A stretch of DNA of 51,441 nucleotides from Bacillus sp. CGMCC 1.16541 (GCF_003184905.1 NZ_KZ821206.1:1-51441); one strand, 5' to 3'; positions 9,214-18,685 are shown, counted from the first letter of the stretch. Numbers and translations: made by a program. The notes: generated from the sequence alone by a model not told the origin.

Positions 9214-9657
9214 TTAATTACAAAGCGCTTTGCTTTTTGTTAGATGCTTTTTTAAATAAACCGTTGTTCCATTTAACAAACTAGATTCCACGTTAATTTC
9301 ATCCATAAAATTCTCCATGATGGTAAAGCCCATTCCAGACCTTTCCAAGTCCGGTTTTGTTGTAAATAATGGTTGCGTTGCTTCATCGACATCATCAATG
9401 CCAATACCTTCATCTTTAATAGTAATTTCGACCATACCTTCATCATGTAATAACACTGAAATATACACAATCCCAGCTGGATTACTTTCATAACCATGAA
9501 TGATGGCATTTGTTACTGCTTCTGATACAACAGTTTTAATTTCTGTAATCTCGTCCATTGTCGGATCAAGTTGTGTAACAAAAGCTGCTACTGTGACACG
9601 CGCAAACGATTCATTTTGACTTAACGCAGAAAACTGAAGGTGCATTTCGTTTTTCAT
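9214..9657 (-). CDS. spoIIAB: Anti-sigma F factor / serine kinase SpoIIAB
   Basis: Binds and blocks SigF in the predivisional cell and phosphorylates SpoIIAA. The 147-residue GHKL-fold protein has the N box [12 protein letters not shown], the G1 box DEGIGIDD and the G2 box [12 protein letters not shown]. Two adjacent ATG codons exist at 9660 and 9657. I take the second because it gives better spacing from GGGGG and begins [18 protein letters not shown], as the family does. Its start overlaps the spoIIAA stop. Confidence 0.96.
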   Translation of the reverse strand: MKNEMHLQFSALSQNESFARVTVAAFVTQLDPTMDEITEIKTVVSEAVTNAIIHGYESNPAGIVYISVLLHDEGMVEITIKDEGIGIDDVDEATQPLFTTKPDLERSGMGFTIMENFMDEINVESSLLNGTTVYLKKHLTKSKALCN

Positions 9658-10007
9658 CATGCCACCCCCAATTTCTGCAATGCATGTTGTTCATCTAGCT
9701 CTAATTTAATTATTTTAAATAAACCAGACATATCAAACAAACGCTCAACAGATGGAGAGATTGAGCATACAACCATTTCTCCTCCGTTATTTCTAATTTG
9801 TTTATAACGTCCTAAAATTACACCTAAGCCTGAGCTATCCATGAATGTAAGGTTTTCTAAATTCAATAAAATATGATGAACGTTTCCTTGCTCTAAAACA
9901 TTTGTGATTTTTTGTCTTAAGTGATCCGCTGTATGATGGTCTAACTCTCCACCTAAACGAACAAGTAATACGTCTTGCTTTAGTTCTAACTCAACAGAAA
10001 GACTCAC
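9657..10007 (-). CDS. spoIIAA: Anti-sigma F factor antagonist SpoIIAA
   Basis: STAS-domain protein that frees SigF by binding SpoIIAB when dephosphorylated by SpoIIE. The 116-residue sequence carries the phosphorylated serine S58 in the [15 protein letters not shown] loop. The start is GTG at 10007, with GAGGAGGG about eight bases before it; the length and MSLS start agree with B. subtilis. It is the first gene of the three-gene spoIIA operon, and the sigma-H like promoter 35-60 bases upstream fits expression at the onset of sporulation. Confidence 0.96.
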   Translation of the reverse strand: MSLSVELELKQDVLLVRLGGELDHHTADHLRQKITNVLEQGNVHHILLNLENLTFMDSSGLGVILGRYKQIRNNGGEMVVCSISPSVERLFDMSGLFKIIKLELDEQHALQKLGVA

Positions 10008-10041
10008 TGTACAAACCCTCCTCGAAATCGTATAGTCAGTC

Positions 10042-10069
10042 TTTCGCTATTTAAAAGTTAGATTCCTTC
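10042..10069 (-). promoter_or_regulatory. Sigma-H type promoter of spoIIA
   Basis: On the minus strand GAAGGAATC (10061-10069) resembles the sigma-H -35 element RWAGGAWWT, and CGAAA (10042-10046) sits near HGAAT at the expected distance. It lies between dacF and spoIIAA. The assignment rests on consensus matching only. Confidence 0.6.
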
Positions 10070-10113
10070 TAGATGACAAAACTAGTATAATTTCGTCAAT
10101 TTTAGCCGTTCTA

Positions 10114-11280
10114 TTAAGAAGATTGTGTAAACATAGAGAATGTTCGTTTAAACAATTGCCACCATGATGCTTCTTTAACTTCTTCACCTGCTACAAGTGG
10201 AGACGTACTTAGTACTTCGTTTTTCTTTTTAATCATAATTGTGCCAAGCTCATCGCCTTTTTCTACTGGAGCATTAATGTTTTTATTTAACTTCACTTCC
10301 GTTTTCACGTCTTTTGCTGAAGCTCCCTTTTTCAATAAGATAGAAATAGGTTCAGAAGTAACAACATTGACATCTTTTTTGTGGCCTTTATTTACTTCTG
10401 CTTTTGTAATAACCGCATCTCGTTCATAAACAGGTGATGTCTCATATTGACTAAATGCGTAATCAAGCATTTTTGTAACTTGATTGTTTCTGTCTTTTGG
10501 TGTGTCAGCTCCAAATACAACCGCAATCACACGCATATTTCCTTTTTTAGCAGTAGCCGTTAAACAATATTTCGCTTCTGACGTATACCCTGTTTTCACG
10601 CCGTCTACTCCATCATAAAATTTCACAAGACGATTTGTGTTAACAAGCCAAAATTTCTTATCTGTATTTTCTCGCAAATAATCTTCATATTTACCCGTAT
10701 AGTTTGTAATATCTTCATACTTTAATAACTCTTTTGCCATCATTGCCATATCGTAAGCTGTACTGTAATGATTACTCGTTGGTAATCCTGTTGGGTTTTG
10801 AAACTTTGTATTCTTCAATCCTAGCTCATTTACTTTATCGTTCATCATTTTTACAAACTGTTCTTCTGAACCAGCAATATGCTCGGCCATTGCAACAGAC
10901 GCATCGTTTCCTGATCCAATTGCAATTCCTTTAAGCATTTCATTGACAGTCATTTCTTCACCTGGTTCTAGGAAGATTTGTGATCCACCCATAGACGCTG
11001 CATACTCACTCGTTCGAACTTTATCAGTTAATGTGATTTTTCCAGTATCAAGCGCTTCCATGATTAAGATCATCGTCATAATTTTGGTCATGCTAGCAGG
11101 AGGAAGTTGTTGCTTACTATTTTTATCGTATAGTATCTCTCCTGTATCTCTCTCAACTAAAACTGCTGATTTCGCTTTATCAACTAACTCTGAAGTAGAT
11201 TGTTCATTTGCTAAAACAGGTTGTGATATAAGTGGAAACAAAAAAGTTGTCAGTACTGTTACTATTAAAAATTGCCTCAT
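10114..11280 (-). CDS. dacF: Sporulation D-alanyl-D-alanine carboxypeptidase DacF
   Basis: Low-molecular-weight penicillin-binding protein that trims the terminal D-Ala of peptidoglycan stem peptides and regulates cross-linking of spore cortex. The 388-residue protein has a signal peptide (residues 1-24, cleaved near PVLANE). Its active-site motifs are SMTK (S63, K66), SGN (124-126) and KTG (230-232), followed by the PBP5-type C-terminal beta domain and a tail that probably anchors it. ATG 11280 is nine bases after GGAGG; the upstream GTG is too close. It sits just upstream of spoIIA, as in B. subtilis, and has its own sigma-F type promoter. Readthrough into spoIIA is possible, since no terminator is seen between them. 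Confidence 0.94.
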   Translation of the reverse strand: MRQFLIVTVLTTFLFPLISQPVLANEQSTSELVDKAKSAVLVERDTGEILYDKNSKQQLPPASMTKIMTMILIMEALDTGKITLTDKVRTSEYAASMGGSQIFLEPGEEMTVNEMLKGIAIGSGNDASVAMAEHIAGSEEQFVKMMNDKVNELGLKNTKFQNPTGLPTSNHYSTAYDMAMMAKELLKYEDITNYTGKYEDYLRENTDKKFWLVNTNRLVKFYDGVDGVKTGYTSEAKYCLTATAKKGNMRVIAVVFGADTPKDRNNQVTKMLDYAFSQYETSPVYERDAVITKAEVNKGHKKDVNVVTSEPISILLKKGASAKDVKTEVKLNKNINAPVEKGDELGTIMIKKKNEVLSTSPLVAGEEVKEASWWQLFKRTFSMFTQSS

Positions 11281-11309
11281 CTCCACAAACCTCCATTCTT
11301 TATACCTCC

Positions 11310-11339
11310 TATTTTTTCCAATCTACTAATCGTTTATAC
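11310..11339 (-). promoter_or_regulatory. Sigma-F type promoter of dacF
   Basis: On the minus strand GTATA (11335-11339), a 15-base spacer and GGAAAAAATA (11310-11319) match the sigma-F pattern GYWTA and GGNRANANTW at every position. dacF is a known sigma-F target in B. subtilis. Confidence 0.78.
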
Positions 11340-11370
11340 ACTTCGAACCTTACAAAATCTTTATTTTCTA

Positions 11371-12036
11371 TTAAATATTTATATAGAGTGTTCCATCAGA
11401 CTGAGCCTCAGCATAAATAACCTGTTTAGACTCAACATCATACTGACTCTTCAGTTGATCCAACAGCCATTCCTTTGACTTTCCAACTTGCTGAAGCCCT
11501 TCTTCGAGAATTTGTCCTTGTATGATGACTGCATACATTAATTCATCTTCATCAACTGTGAGTTTTAAGTCTTCGGTTGTCACTGGCCGTACAGCCACCA
11601 TCGGTAAAACAGATAAACTACCTCCAGGCTCTAAAATCGCATAGTTAACATCTGATAGCTTAAAGAACCCTTGTGCGCGAAGCATAGATAACAAGCTGTA
11701 AACTGTCATACCATTTAGTTTCAACTGTTTCATATCAATATGTCCGTGTTGAACAAGAATAGATGGCCGTGCATTTAGTCCATAAAATGTACTCCACATT
11801 GATAGTTTGGTAACAAAAACAAGGATAAGACCTAAAACAATCACGCCAAAAGCAGTTTTAAAGGTATCAGCTGAAACGAGAGGTTGAGCTGCAACATTCG
11901 AGATAATAAATAAAATAGCGACTTCGTAGGGAGATAATTGAGCGATGCTCTTTTTACCAATAAAGTTTGTAACCAACCACGTACCTAACACGACGATAAT
12001 AGCTCTAAAAAAATAAATGAGTAAATCAGCTAACAT
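11371..12036 (-). CDS. DUF421 / YetF-like membrane protein
   Basis: A 221-residue protein with three N-terminal membrane segments in the first 80 residues, including the family stretch GKKSIAQLSPYEVAILFIIS. A cytoplasmic beta-rich DUF421 domain follows (RPSILVQHGHID, then the MLRAQGFFKLSDVNYAILEPGGSLSV region split over residues 118-143). Members such as YetF, YrbG and YkjA are common in spore formers; some are implicated in spore or stress physiology, but the molecular function is unknown. It lies 11 bases after a DUF4363 gene on the same strand, a recurrent pairing. ATG 12036 follows AGGAGG. Confidence 0.85.
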   Translation of the reverse strand: MLADLLIYFFRAIIVVLGTWLVTNFIGKKSIAQLSPYEVAILFIISNVAAQPLVSADTFKTAFGVIVLGLILVFVTKLSMWSTFYGLNARPSILVQHGHIDMKQLKLNGMTVYSLLSMLRAQGFFKLSDVNYAILEPGGSLSVLPMVAVRPVTTEDLKLTVDEDELMYAVIIQGQILEEGLQQVGKSKEWLLDQLKSQYDVESKQVIYAEAQSDGTLYINI

Positions 12037-12047
12037 AAAATTACCTC

Positions 12048-12425
12048 CTAGAATCGCGGAGATAAAGACGCAATGTTTTTAAACAAAACAATTACCTCTC
12101 TCCCTTCTTTTATAACATCTTTCTCATCTTTCACTTCAACTGCAGCTTCTAGCCTCTTTAATGCTGTAACAAATAAAGCATGATTTGTTCCTGAATTTTT
12201 TATCGCGATAACGGTTCGCCCACGTTCCCACATGTTATTCACTTGATTAAGTTCAAAAGTCGCTTCGCCCCACTCCTCGCTTTGAGCTGCCTTCATCACT
12301 CGATTTACGTGATTATAAAATGTATGTTCTCCTTTAAAGAAAACCGTGTATTGATAAATATATAAGCTGCCGTATAGTAAACATAAGGCCACACTCAACC
12401 AAATGGTGACAGATTTTTGACTCAT
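12048..12425 (-). CDS. DUF4363 family small membrane-anchored protein
   Basis: A 125-residue protein with one N-terminal membrane anchor (about residues 7-23) and a helical extracytoplasmic domain, including EEWGEATFELNQVNNMWERG. The first ATG of the open frame is rejected in favour of 12425, which follows AAGAAGGTG. It is transcribed just ahead of the DUF421 gene, and the two families commonly occur together, so they may act as a pair. Function unknown. Confidence 0.78.
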   Translation of the reverse strand: MSQKSVTIWLSVALCLLYGSLYIYQYTVFFKGEHTFYNHVNRVMKAAQSEEWGEATFELNQVNNMWERGRTVIAIKNSGTNHALFVTALKRLEAAVEVKDEKDVIKEGREVIVLFKNIASLSPRF

Positions 12426-12500
12426 ACTAACACCTTCTTTTTCAATAGCAGTTATGATTAAAAGTATAGACATACATTGACGTGTTCAACCTTTGTTGTC

Positions 12501-12543
12501 AAAACAAAAAAGGCATACAAAGTGATCAATACTTTGTACGCCT
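12501..12543 (-). terminator. Terminator of the pdp-punA-deoB cluster
   Basis: AGGCATACAAAGT (12511-12523) pairs with ACTTTGTACGCCT (12531-12543) with one mismatch. On the minus strand it is followed by TTTTTTGTTTT. It lies just past the pdp stop. Confidence 0.85.
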
Positions 12544-12555
12544 AAAAATACATAT

Positions 12556-13860
12556 TTATTTTTCAACTGTACCATAAACAAGAGGTGGTGCTTCTACCTT
12601 GTCCTTAGTTACTTTAATGCTGTTATAAATCTTCTCTTTTACTTCATCGATGTTTTCTTGATTGCTGTAGATTGTCACAAGCGATTCGCCTACTTTGACT
12701 TCATCCCCGATTTTTTTACGAAGCATAAGACCTACTGCTAAATCAATTTCTGATTCTTTTGTTGCACGTCCAGCACCTAACAACATCGCTGCTGTTCCAA
12801 TTGAGTCGGCAATAATTTCAGATACGTAACCGTCTTCTTTTGCTTCTAATTCAACAATGTGTTTTGCTTGTGGTAATTGAGAAGGATCATCTACGACTGA
12901 ACCATCTCCACCTTGAGCACTTAAGAATACTTTTAATGCTTCTAGTGCTTTACCATTTTGAATCACTTCTTCTAGCATTTGGCGAGCTTGCTCTAAACTG
13001 TTTGCTTTTTTCGCAAGGTATACCATATAACTTCCTAATACTAAACAAAGTTCTTCTAAATCTTTCGGCCCTTCCCCTTTTAACGTATCAATGGCTTCCT
13101 GAATTTCTAGTGCATTTCCAATCGCAAAGCCTAATGGTTGACTCATATCTGAAATAACAGCCATCGTTTGACGACCAACGTTGTTCCCAATGTTCACCAT
13201 AGCTTGTGCAAGTTCTTTTGCATCATCTAAATCTTTCATGAATGCACCTGCACCTGTTTTTACGTCTAAGACAATTGCATCTGCACCTGCTGCAATTTTC
13301 TTACTCATAATCGAACTCGCAATTAAAGGAATGCTGTTAACGGTTGCCGTTACATCACGCAGTGCATACAGTTTTTTGTCTGCTGGTGTTAAGTTACCTG
13401 TTTGACCGATTACTGCCACTTTGTTTTTATTTACTAAATCAATAAACTGCTGCTTATCAATTTCTACATGAAACCCAGGTACAGCTTCTAATTTATCGAT
13501 TGTACCACCTGTATGACCTAGACCACGACCTGACATTTTCGCTACCGGAACCCCTACCGCTGCTACTAAAGGAGCTAGCACTAATGTTGTTGTATCTCCA
13601 ACACCACCTGTACTATGTTTATCTACTTTTATTCCTTCAATTTCAGACAAATCAATTACATCTCCTGATTCTACCATTGCCATTGTTAGATCAGCACGTT
13701 CTTGCTCTGACATTCCTTTAAAATAAGTAGCCATTGCAAATGCACTCATTTGATAGTCAGGAATCGAGCCATCTGTAAAACCTTGAATAATCATTTGAAT
13801 TTCTTCTGTAGACAACTCTTGTCCATCACGCTTTTTCTGAATTAAATCTACCATTCTCAT
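12556..13860 (-). CDS. pdp: Pyrimidine-nucleoside phosphorylase
   Basis: Phosphorolyses uridine, thymidine and deoxyuridine to the base and (deoxy)ribose-1-phosphate. The 434-residue protein shows the family III glycosyltransferase fold: helical N-terminal domain, phosphate loop [17 protein letters not shown] (from about residue 79), signature [17 protein letters not shown], and C-terminal PYNP domain ([17 protein letters not shown]). It closes the run deoB-punA-pdp, which together recovers bases and pentose phosphate from nucleosides. The bases it frees are substrates of the pyrimidine-degradation genes at 31-43 kb in this same window. Confidence 0.95.
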   Translation of the reverse strand: MRMVDLIQKKRDGQELSTEEIQMIIQGFTDGSIPDYQMSAFAMATYFKGMSEQERADLTMAMVESGDVIDLSEIEGIKVDKHSTGGVGDTTTLVLAPLVAAVGVPVAKMSGRGLGHTGGTIDKLEAVPGFHVEIDKQQFIDLVNKNKVAVIGQTGNLTPADKKLYALRDVTATVNSIPLIASSIMSKKIAAGADAIVLDVKTGAGAFMKDLDDAKELAQAMVNIGNNVGRQTMAVISDMSQPLGFAIGNALEIQEAIDTLKGEGPKDLEELCLVLGSYMVYLAKKANSLEQARQMLEEVIQNGKALEALKVFLSAQGGDGSVVDDPSQLPQAKHIVELEAKEDGYVSEIIADSIGTAAMLLGAGRATKESEIDLAVGLMLRKKIGDEVKVGESLVTIYSNQENIDEVKEKIYNSIKVTKDKVEAPPLVYGTVEK

Positions 13861-13884
13861 GATTCATAACCTCTTCTCTTTAAA

Positions 13885-14709
13885 TTAATGATTTGGAATT
13901 TCTCTTACTAACTCTTTTACAAGTAATAAGAATTGTTGTTTTACTTTTTCTGTTGTCTCAATAACCTCATCATGATGTAACGGCTGATCAAGAATTCCTG
14001 CTGCCATATTTGAAATACAAGAGATACCTAATACTTTCATTCCTGCATGACGAGCAACAATAACCTCAGGTACTGTTGACATCCCAACTGCATCTCCACC
14101 TAAAGTACGTAACATACGCACTTCAGCAGGTGTTTCGTATGTTGGACCTGTGTTTCCTACGTATACACCTTCTTGTACGTCAATGGTTAATTTATTGGCT
14201 ACATCTTTCGCTAAGGCGCGTAGATTTTTGCAATACGCTTCAGACATATCTGGGAAACGAACGCCTAAATCTGAGTCATTTGGTCCAATGAGTGGGTTTG
14301 TACCAAAGTTGTTAATATGATCAGTAATAATCATTAAATCTCCTGGTTGGAATGACTCGTTAACTCCACCTGCTGCATTTGTTACAATTAACGTTTCAAC
14401 ACCTAATTCTTTCATTACTCGCACAGGAAACGTTACTTTATCTAATCCGTATCCTTCGTAGAAGTGAAAGCGCCCTTGCATCGCCACAACAGGAACGTCA
14501 TGAATCGTTCCTAATACAAGTTGACCAGCATGTCCTTCTACAGTCGAAACCGGGAATTCTGGAATTTCATTGTAAGGAATTTTTACAGCATCTTGGATTT
14601 CATCTGCTAGTACCCCTAACCCTGATCCTAAAATAAGCCCCACTTTAGGTGTTGTTTCATATTTTTCTTGGATAAATTGAGTTGATTTTTTCATTACTTC
14701 ACGATTCAT
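13885..14709 (-). CDS. punA: Purine-nucleoside phosphorylase (trimeric type)
   Basis: Cleaves inosine and guanosine (and deoxy forms) with phosphate. The 274-residue length and motifs match the trimeric PNP/MTAP family: GLILGSGLGVLADEI phosphate loop, EGHAGQLVLGTI, TNAAGGVNESFQPGDLM, and VGMSTVPEVIVARHAGMKVL. The B. subtilis equivalent is also called pupG. It lies 21 bases downstream of deoB and 24 bases upstream of pdp, so it is almost certainly co-transcribed with them. Confidence 0.94.
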   Translation of the reverse strand: MNREVMKKSTQFIQEKYETTPKVGLILGSGLGVLADEIQDAVKIPYNEIPEFPVSTVEGHAGQLVLGTIHDVPVVAMQGRFHFYEGYGLDKVTFPVRVMKELGVETLIVTNAAGGVNESFQPGDLMIITDHINNFGTNPLIGPNDSDLGVRFPDMSEAYCKNLRALAKDVANKLTIDVQEGVYVGNTGPTYETPAEVRMLRTLGGDAVGMSTVPEVIVARHAGMKVLGISCISNMAAGILDQPLHHDEVIETTEKVKQQFLLLVKELVREIPNH

Positions 14710-14730
14710 TTCTTATCTCTCCCTCAATCA

Positions 14731-15915
14731 TTAATTTAATTCTTTTAAGAAGCTTTTTCCGTGCTTTGGTAAGGACACATTAAAGTTTTCTGCTATTGTA
14801 GCCCCTACATCCGCAAACGTTTCACGAATAGGTAATTCTTTTCCTACTTTCATACTTGGGCTATAAACGACTAATGGCACGTACTCTCTCGTATGATCTG
14901 TTCCATGGTGAACCGGGTCATTTCCATGATCCGCTGTAATCAGTAATAAATCATCATCTTTTAGTAACTCTAATACTTCTGTCAGCCTTGCATCGTATTC
15001 TTCTAATGCATCCCCATACCCTTTTGGATCACGACGATGCCCAAATAGTGCATCAAAATCGACTAAGTTGACAAAGCTTAACCCTGTAAAGTCCATGTTT
15101 AACGTATCTATTAACTTATCCATTCCATCCATGTTTGATTTTGTTCGTAACGACTGCGTCACACCTTCACCATCGTAAATATCTGCAATTTTACCAATTG
15201 AAATTACATCAATGTGATTATCTTTTAATTCATTCATGACTGTGCGACCGAATGGCTTCAGTGCATAATCATGACGGTTAGATGTACGTGTGAAGTTACC
15301 TGGCTCACCTAAGAATGGTCGTGCAATCACTCGTCCGATCATATAAGGGTCATCCAACGTCATTTCACGTGCGATTTCGCAAATTTTATACAGTTCATCA
15401 ATGGGTACAATCTCTTCATGAGCAGCAATTTGAAGCACAGAGTCTGCAGACGTATAAACAATTAAGTCTCCTGTTTTCATGTGCTGTTCGCCTAACTCAT
15501 CTAAGATTTCAGTTCCCGAAGCTGGCTTATTCCCAATAATTTTACGCCCTGTTTTTTCTTCTAGTTGTGTAATAAGTTCTTGAGGAAAGCCATCTGGAAA
15601 CACATTAAAAGGCGTATCAATACGCAACCCCATAATTTCCCAATGACCTGTCATTGTATCTTTTCCAGCAGATACTTCTTGCATTTTTGTGTAGTACCCT
15701 AAAGGTTGATCAGCTTTTTCAATTCCTTTAATTTCACGGATATTGCTTAAACCTAACTTTGCCATATTTGGCATGTGTAAACCGCCTTTGTGTTCCGCAA
15801 TATGACCGAGTGTGTCAGCACCTTTATCATTAAATTGTGCCGCATCAGGTGCTTCTCCAATTCCAACAGAATCCATTACAATTAGAAAAACACGTTTATA
15901 TGTATGAGTAGACAT
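14731..15915 (-). CDS. deoB: Phosphopentomutase
   Basis: Interconverts (deoxy)ribose-1-phosphate and 5-phosphate, linking nucleoside phosphorylases to central metabolism. The 394-residue protein has the alkaline-phosphatase-like metal sites: [12 protein letters not shown] at the start, the [13 protein letters not shown] region with the phosphorylated threonine nearby, and [20 protein letters not shown] near the C terminus. The open frame extends 25 codons upstream, but the ATG at 15915 follows GGAGGG by six bases and gives the standard length. Confidence 0.95.
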   Translation of the reverse strand: MSTHTYKRVFLIVMDSVGIGEAPDAAQFNDKGADTLGHIAEHKGGLHMPNMAKLGLSNIREIKGIEKADQPLGYYTKMQEVSAGKDTMTGHWEIMGLRIDTPFNVFPDGFPQELITQLEEKTGRKIIGNKPASGTEILDELGEQHMKTGDLIVYTSADSVLQIAAHEEIVPIDELYKICEIAREMTLDDPYMIGRVIARPFLGEPGNFTRTSNRHDYALKPFGRTVMNELKDNHIDVISIGKIADIYDGEGVTQSLRTKSNMDGMDKLIDTLNMDFTGLSFVNLVDFDALFGHRRDPKGYGDALEEYDARLTEVLELLKDDDLLLITADHGNDPVHHGTDHTREYVPLVVYSPSMKVGKELPIRETFADVGATIAENFNVSLPKHGKSFLKELN

Positions 15916-16056
15916 ATGAATCCCTCCATTATTTAAAGCTTTTACTTGTAACTTTCCCACAACAAATTCATTTAACCAAAACTCCAACACGTCAGAAGTC
16001 TGACAACCTAAGTATAAATGTTTTCAATCTGTTTGTACATCATTTTAAAAGCGGTT

Positions 16057-16147
16057 ACAAAAAATAAATAAAGCCCACTTTTCATTCCATCGTTATCCAC
16101 CACTTATGTTGGTTTGTTTCCTTGGCGGAATGAAATGAAAGTAGGCT
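16057..16147 (-). terminator. Long imperfect hairpin after xerD
   Basis: AGCCCACTTTTCATTCC (16072-16088) pairs with the complementary segment ending at 16147, with a small bulge and a long loop. On the minus strand it is followed by TTTATTTATTTTTTG. It separates xerD from deoB. Confidence 0.6.
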
Positions 16148-16156
16148 CACCGTTAA

Positions 16157-17050
16157 TTAAGCTCTTGGGTGGAATTGATTATATACATCTTTTAAACGTG
16201 CTTTTGTTACATGCGTATAAATTTGCGTTGTCGAAATATCAGCATGTCCCAACATCTCTTGTACAGCTCTTAAGTCAGCGCCATTTTCTAATAAATGTGT
16301 AGCAAAAGAATGGCGCAACGTATGAGGCGTTAACTCTTTTTCAATCCTCGCTTCTCTTGCAAGCTTTTTTAAAATTTTCCAAAAACCTTGTCTTGTTAAA
16401 CGCTTGCCATGATGATTTAAAAATAACGATTCATCCGTATTCTTCTGTTTCGCTAACGTTGGCCGAGCTTGATTTAAGTATGTCGTAATCATCTCTGTCG
16501 CCATCCGTCCAATTGGCACGATTCTCTCTTTGTTCCCTTTTCCTAAGCATCGAATAAAGCCCATTGTAAGGTGAATATCAGATAGATTAAGGTTTACTAA
16601 CTCAGATACTCGAATCCCTGTTGCATATAACACTTCAAGCATGGCTTTATCTCTTATCCCTAATGGAGTACGAGTATCAGAAGCTAACAGCAACGCGTCT
16701 ACTTCTTCTGTTGTTAATACCTTGGGCAATTTCCGCTCTGATTGAGGCGTTTCAATATGAACTGTAGGGTCTTGCTCTGCCACTTTCTCTCTCAATAAAA
16801 ATTGATGAAACGAACGAATGGAAGCAATATGTCTAGCAATCGTTTTAGACGATTTTTGCTCCTCTTTTAAATAACGTAAAAAAGCAATGATGTGTGTACG
16901 TGATATCTCATTAACAGATTGCAATTGCTCCACGCTCTTAAGAAATTGCACGTACTTTTTTAAATCTCGTTCATACGAATCAATTGTATTTTTCGCTAAT
17001 CCTCTCTCTACTACTAAGTAATGAATAAAATCTTGAATTTGATCGTTCAA
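16157..17050 (-). CDS. xerD: Site-specific tyrosine recombinase XerD
   Basis: Acts with XerC at dif to resolve chromosome dimers. The 297-residue protein has an N-terminal SAM-like core-binding domain (1-90) and a catalytic domain with the complete active site R147, K171, H243, R246, H269 and nucleophile Y278 ([30 protein letters not shown]). The start is TTG at 17050, nine bases after GGGGAG, giving [18 protein letters not shown]. It follows yqzK directly, as in B. subtilis. No adjacent att-like repeats suggest it belongs to a mobile element. Confidence 0.95.
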   Translation of the reverse strand: MNDQIQDFIHYLVVERGLAKNTIDSYERDLKKYVQFLKSVEQLQSVNEISRTHIIAFLRYLKEEQKSSKTIARHIASIRSFHQFLLREKVAEQDPTVHIETPQSERKLPKVLTTEEVDALLLASDTRTPLGIRDKAMLEVLYATGIRVSELVNLNLSDIHLTMGFIRCLGKGNKERIVPIGRMATEMITTYLNQARPTLAKQKNTDESLFLNHHGKRLTRQGFWKILKKLAREARIEKELTPHTLRHSFATHLLENGADLRAVQEMLGHADISTTQIYTHVTKARLKDVYNQFHPRA

Positions 17051-17056
17051 TACACT

Positions 17057-17284
17057 CTACTCCCCAGTTTGATAAAACATTAATAATCGTTGCAACCATG
17101 TTTGCTCCTCATCCACATGCATACTCATTACTTTGATCGCAGCTCCTTTAGGCTCATCATATCTTTGATAACTCTCATATTCTTTATGAACCCAAATCAT
17201 TCCATAGTAAAACAACACAGTGAACCCTGTAAACAAAACAAAGACTTTACAAGTATTATATAATAATTCCATCCATGATTTCAT
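17057..17284 (-). CDS. yqzK: DUF4227 small membrane protein YqzK
   Basis: A 75-residue protein with one membrane-spanning segment at about residues 12-32, followed by a charged tail. The length, the position between fur and xerD, and the sequence type (MKSWMELLYNTCKVFVLF, then HKEYESYQRYDEPKG) match YqzK of the DUF4227 family. Function unknown. It is 6 bases upstream of xerD and probably co-transcribed with it. Confidence 0.85.
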   Translation of the reverse strand: MKSWMELLYNTCKVFVLFTGFTVLFYYGMIWVHKEYESYQRYDEPKGAAIKVMSMHVDEEQTWLQRLLMFYQTGE

Positions 17285-17423
17285 TCATATATCCTCCATT
17301 GTTATTAGTTATTAGAAGATATGCCAAGATGGACATGTTTTATACATACTATTAAATTGGTCGAATTGGTTTGAGTGGGTCAGAGTGAATCCACATTCCT
17401 TTTCATTATTTTTCATTAGAAAC

Positions 17424-17458
17424 ACAAATAAAACCTTCTCCAAGATGGAAAAGGTTTT
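17424..17458 (-). terminator. Terminator of fur
   Basis: AAAACCTT and AAGGTTTT pair with an inner TCC/GGA pairing (17430-17458). On the minus strand the tail is TATTTGTG. It lies immediately past the fur stop. Confidence 0.7.
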
Positions 17459-17461
17459 ATG

Positions 17462-17929
17462 TTAATTGGCTTCATCACTATTCTCACTATCTTTCTCTTG
17501 ACAACGATAGCAAATACCGTGGAACGTTAAGCGATGATCTTTAATTTTAAACTTCCATTGATTTTCAACAATTTCTTCTACATCTTCAAGTAAATCGTCT
17601 TGAATTTCATCAACCGAACCACACTCAATGCAAACTAAGTGATGATGAAAATGAGCCGCTCCTTCTTTACGAAGATCATAGCGTGACACTCCATCACCAA
17701 AGTTTATTTTATCTACAACTTTTAATTCTGTAAGTAATTCCAGCGTTCGATATACAGTTGCAAGCCCAATCTCTGGGGATTTTTCCTTGACGAGGAGATA
17801 AACATCTTCAGCACTCAAATGGTCCTCTTCATGTTCAAGGAGTACTCTCACAGTCGCCTCACGTTGAGGTGTTAATTTATAACTGGCTGAGTGCAACTGT
17901 TGTTTTATTCTTTCAACTCTACTTTCCAT
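17462..17929 (-). CDS. fur: Ferric uptake regulator Fur
   Basis: Iron-sensing repressor of iron uptake genes. The 155-residue protein has an N-terminal winged helix (LTPQREATVRVLLEH, then LATVYRTLELLTELKVV) and a C-terminal metal/dimer domain with HFHHHLVC, the structural zinc pairs C100/C103 and C140/C143. The open frame reaches a GTG seven codons upstream, but ATG 17929 begins MESRVERIKQQLHS and follows GGAGG by eight bases. A Fur/PerR-like palindrome lies about 100 bases upstream, suggesting autoregulation or PerR control. Family context and the YqzK-XerD neighbourhood favour Fur over Zur or PerR. Confidence 0.93.
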   Translation of the reverse strand: MESRVERIKQQLHSASYKLTPQREATVRVLLEHEEDHLSAEDVYLLVKEKSPEIGLATVYRTLELLTELKVVDKINFGDGVSRYDLRKEGAAHFHHHLVCIECGSVDEIQDDLLEDVEEIVENQWKFKIKDHRLTFHGICYRCQEKDSENSDEAN

Positions 17930-18028
17930 CAACATTCCCTCCCTCGCCACTACTTGTCTATTATATCAAATGTAAGGGAAGTGTCAAAATAAAATCATTA
18001 TAAATAAATAAAAATAAACACTATTATT

Positions 18029-18043
18029 TAATAATAATTATTA
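18029..18043 (-). promoter_or_regulatory. Candidate Fur/PerR operator upstream of fur
   Basis: The perfect palindrome TAATAATAATTATTA differs from the Fur 7-1-7 box TGATAATNATTATCA at two positions, and from the PerR box TTATAATNATTATAA at two. It lies 100 bases before the fur start and overlaps the spoIIM stop codon. AT-rich context raises the chance of coincidence. Confidence 0.5.
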
Positions 18044-18685
18044 TCTTTGGATCGCTGACATAACTGTTTTCATTAATAGTGGTGACACATATCCTTCCAC
18101 TGTTGCAGCACCTGTAATGAAAATGACTGCCACTACCATTGTGATGCTATAGCGTAAAAAAGCAGCAGAAACCGGCTCATTCATTCCTTTGAAGAACTGC
18201 TGACGAATTAACTTTAAAGAAAAAGCGACAGAAGCGGTTGATAAAATAATAAAAGCGGGTATTAAGAACATATTTTGAGGCATGATGGATACAAATGAAA
18301 CAGCAAAACCTTGCAACTCCATTTGATTCACTAAAAAGCCTACGGTAAAGCCAATCACCATTCCTTTTAAAAACAATAAGACCAGTACAATTGGTAAACC
18401 AATAATAGAGATACCTAATATCCAAATGAAGCCTAAATATTTTAAGTTGTGAAAGAAACTTTGTTGAAACATTTCAGAACTACTTGCTACTTCACCTTCT
18501 AACACTTGTCCAAAGAAGCGATTTAAATAAAAATATAAGTCCTGCTTCTGCTCTAGACTCAAACTATTTACGACAATTGCCCCGAATATGACACCCATCA
18601 GAAATAAGATAATGACAAATAAATAAATGGAACTATTTTCACGAAAGTGGGAAATAGATGCTTTTTGAAATGGTCTTCTCTTCAT
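18041..18685 (-). CDS. spoIIM: Stage II sporulation protein M
   Basis: Integral membrane component of the DMP (SpoIID-SpoIIM-SpoIIP) machine that drives septal peptidoglycan thinning and engulfment. The 214-residue protein has about five membrane segments, including IYLFVIILFLMGVIFGAIVV near the N terminus. The family motif FFHNLKYLGFIWILGISIIG lies in the middle, and the conserved PHG-equivalent region is SIMPQNMFLIPAFI. The ATG follows AGGAGG, and a sigma-E like promoter lies about 30-55 bases upstream, in line with its mother-cell role. Confidence 0.93.
   Translation of the reverse strand: MKRRPFQKASISHFRENSSIYLFVIILFLMGVIFGAIVVNSLSLEQKQDLYFYLNRFFGQVLEGEVASSSEMFQQSFFHNLKYLGFIWILGISIIGLPIVLVLLFLKGMVIGFTVGFLVNQMELQGFAVSFVSIMPQNMFLIPAFIILSTASVAFSLKLIRQQFFKGMNEPVSAAFLRYSITMVVAVIFITGAATVEGYVSPLLMKTVMSAIQR

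Noticed and set aside
12840-13721. Several leucine-rich plus-strand frames inside pdp
   Set aside because: Antisense shadows of a clearly conserved enzyme gene; leucine-rich composition is typical of such shadows.
16157-17050. Tyrosine recombinase as part of an integrative element
   Set aside because: It is XerD at its conserved site next to yqzK and fur, with no flanking repeats or phage genes.
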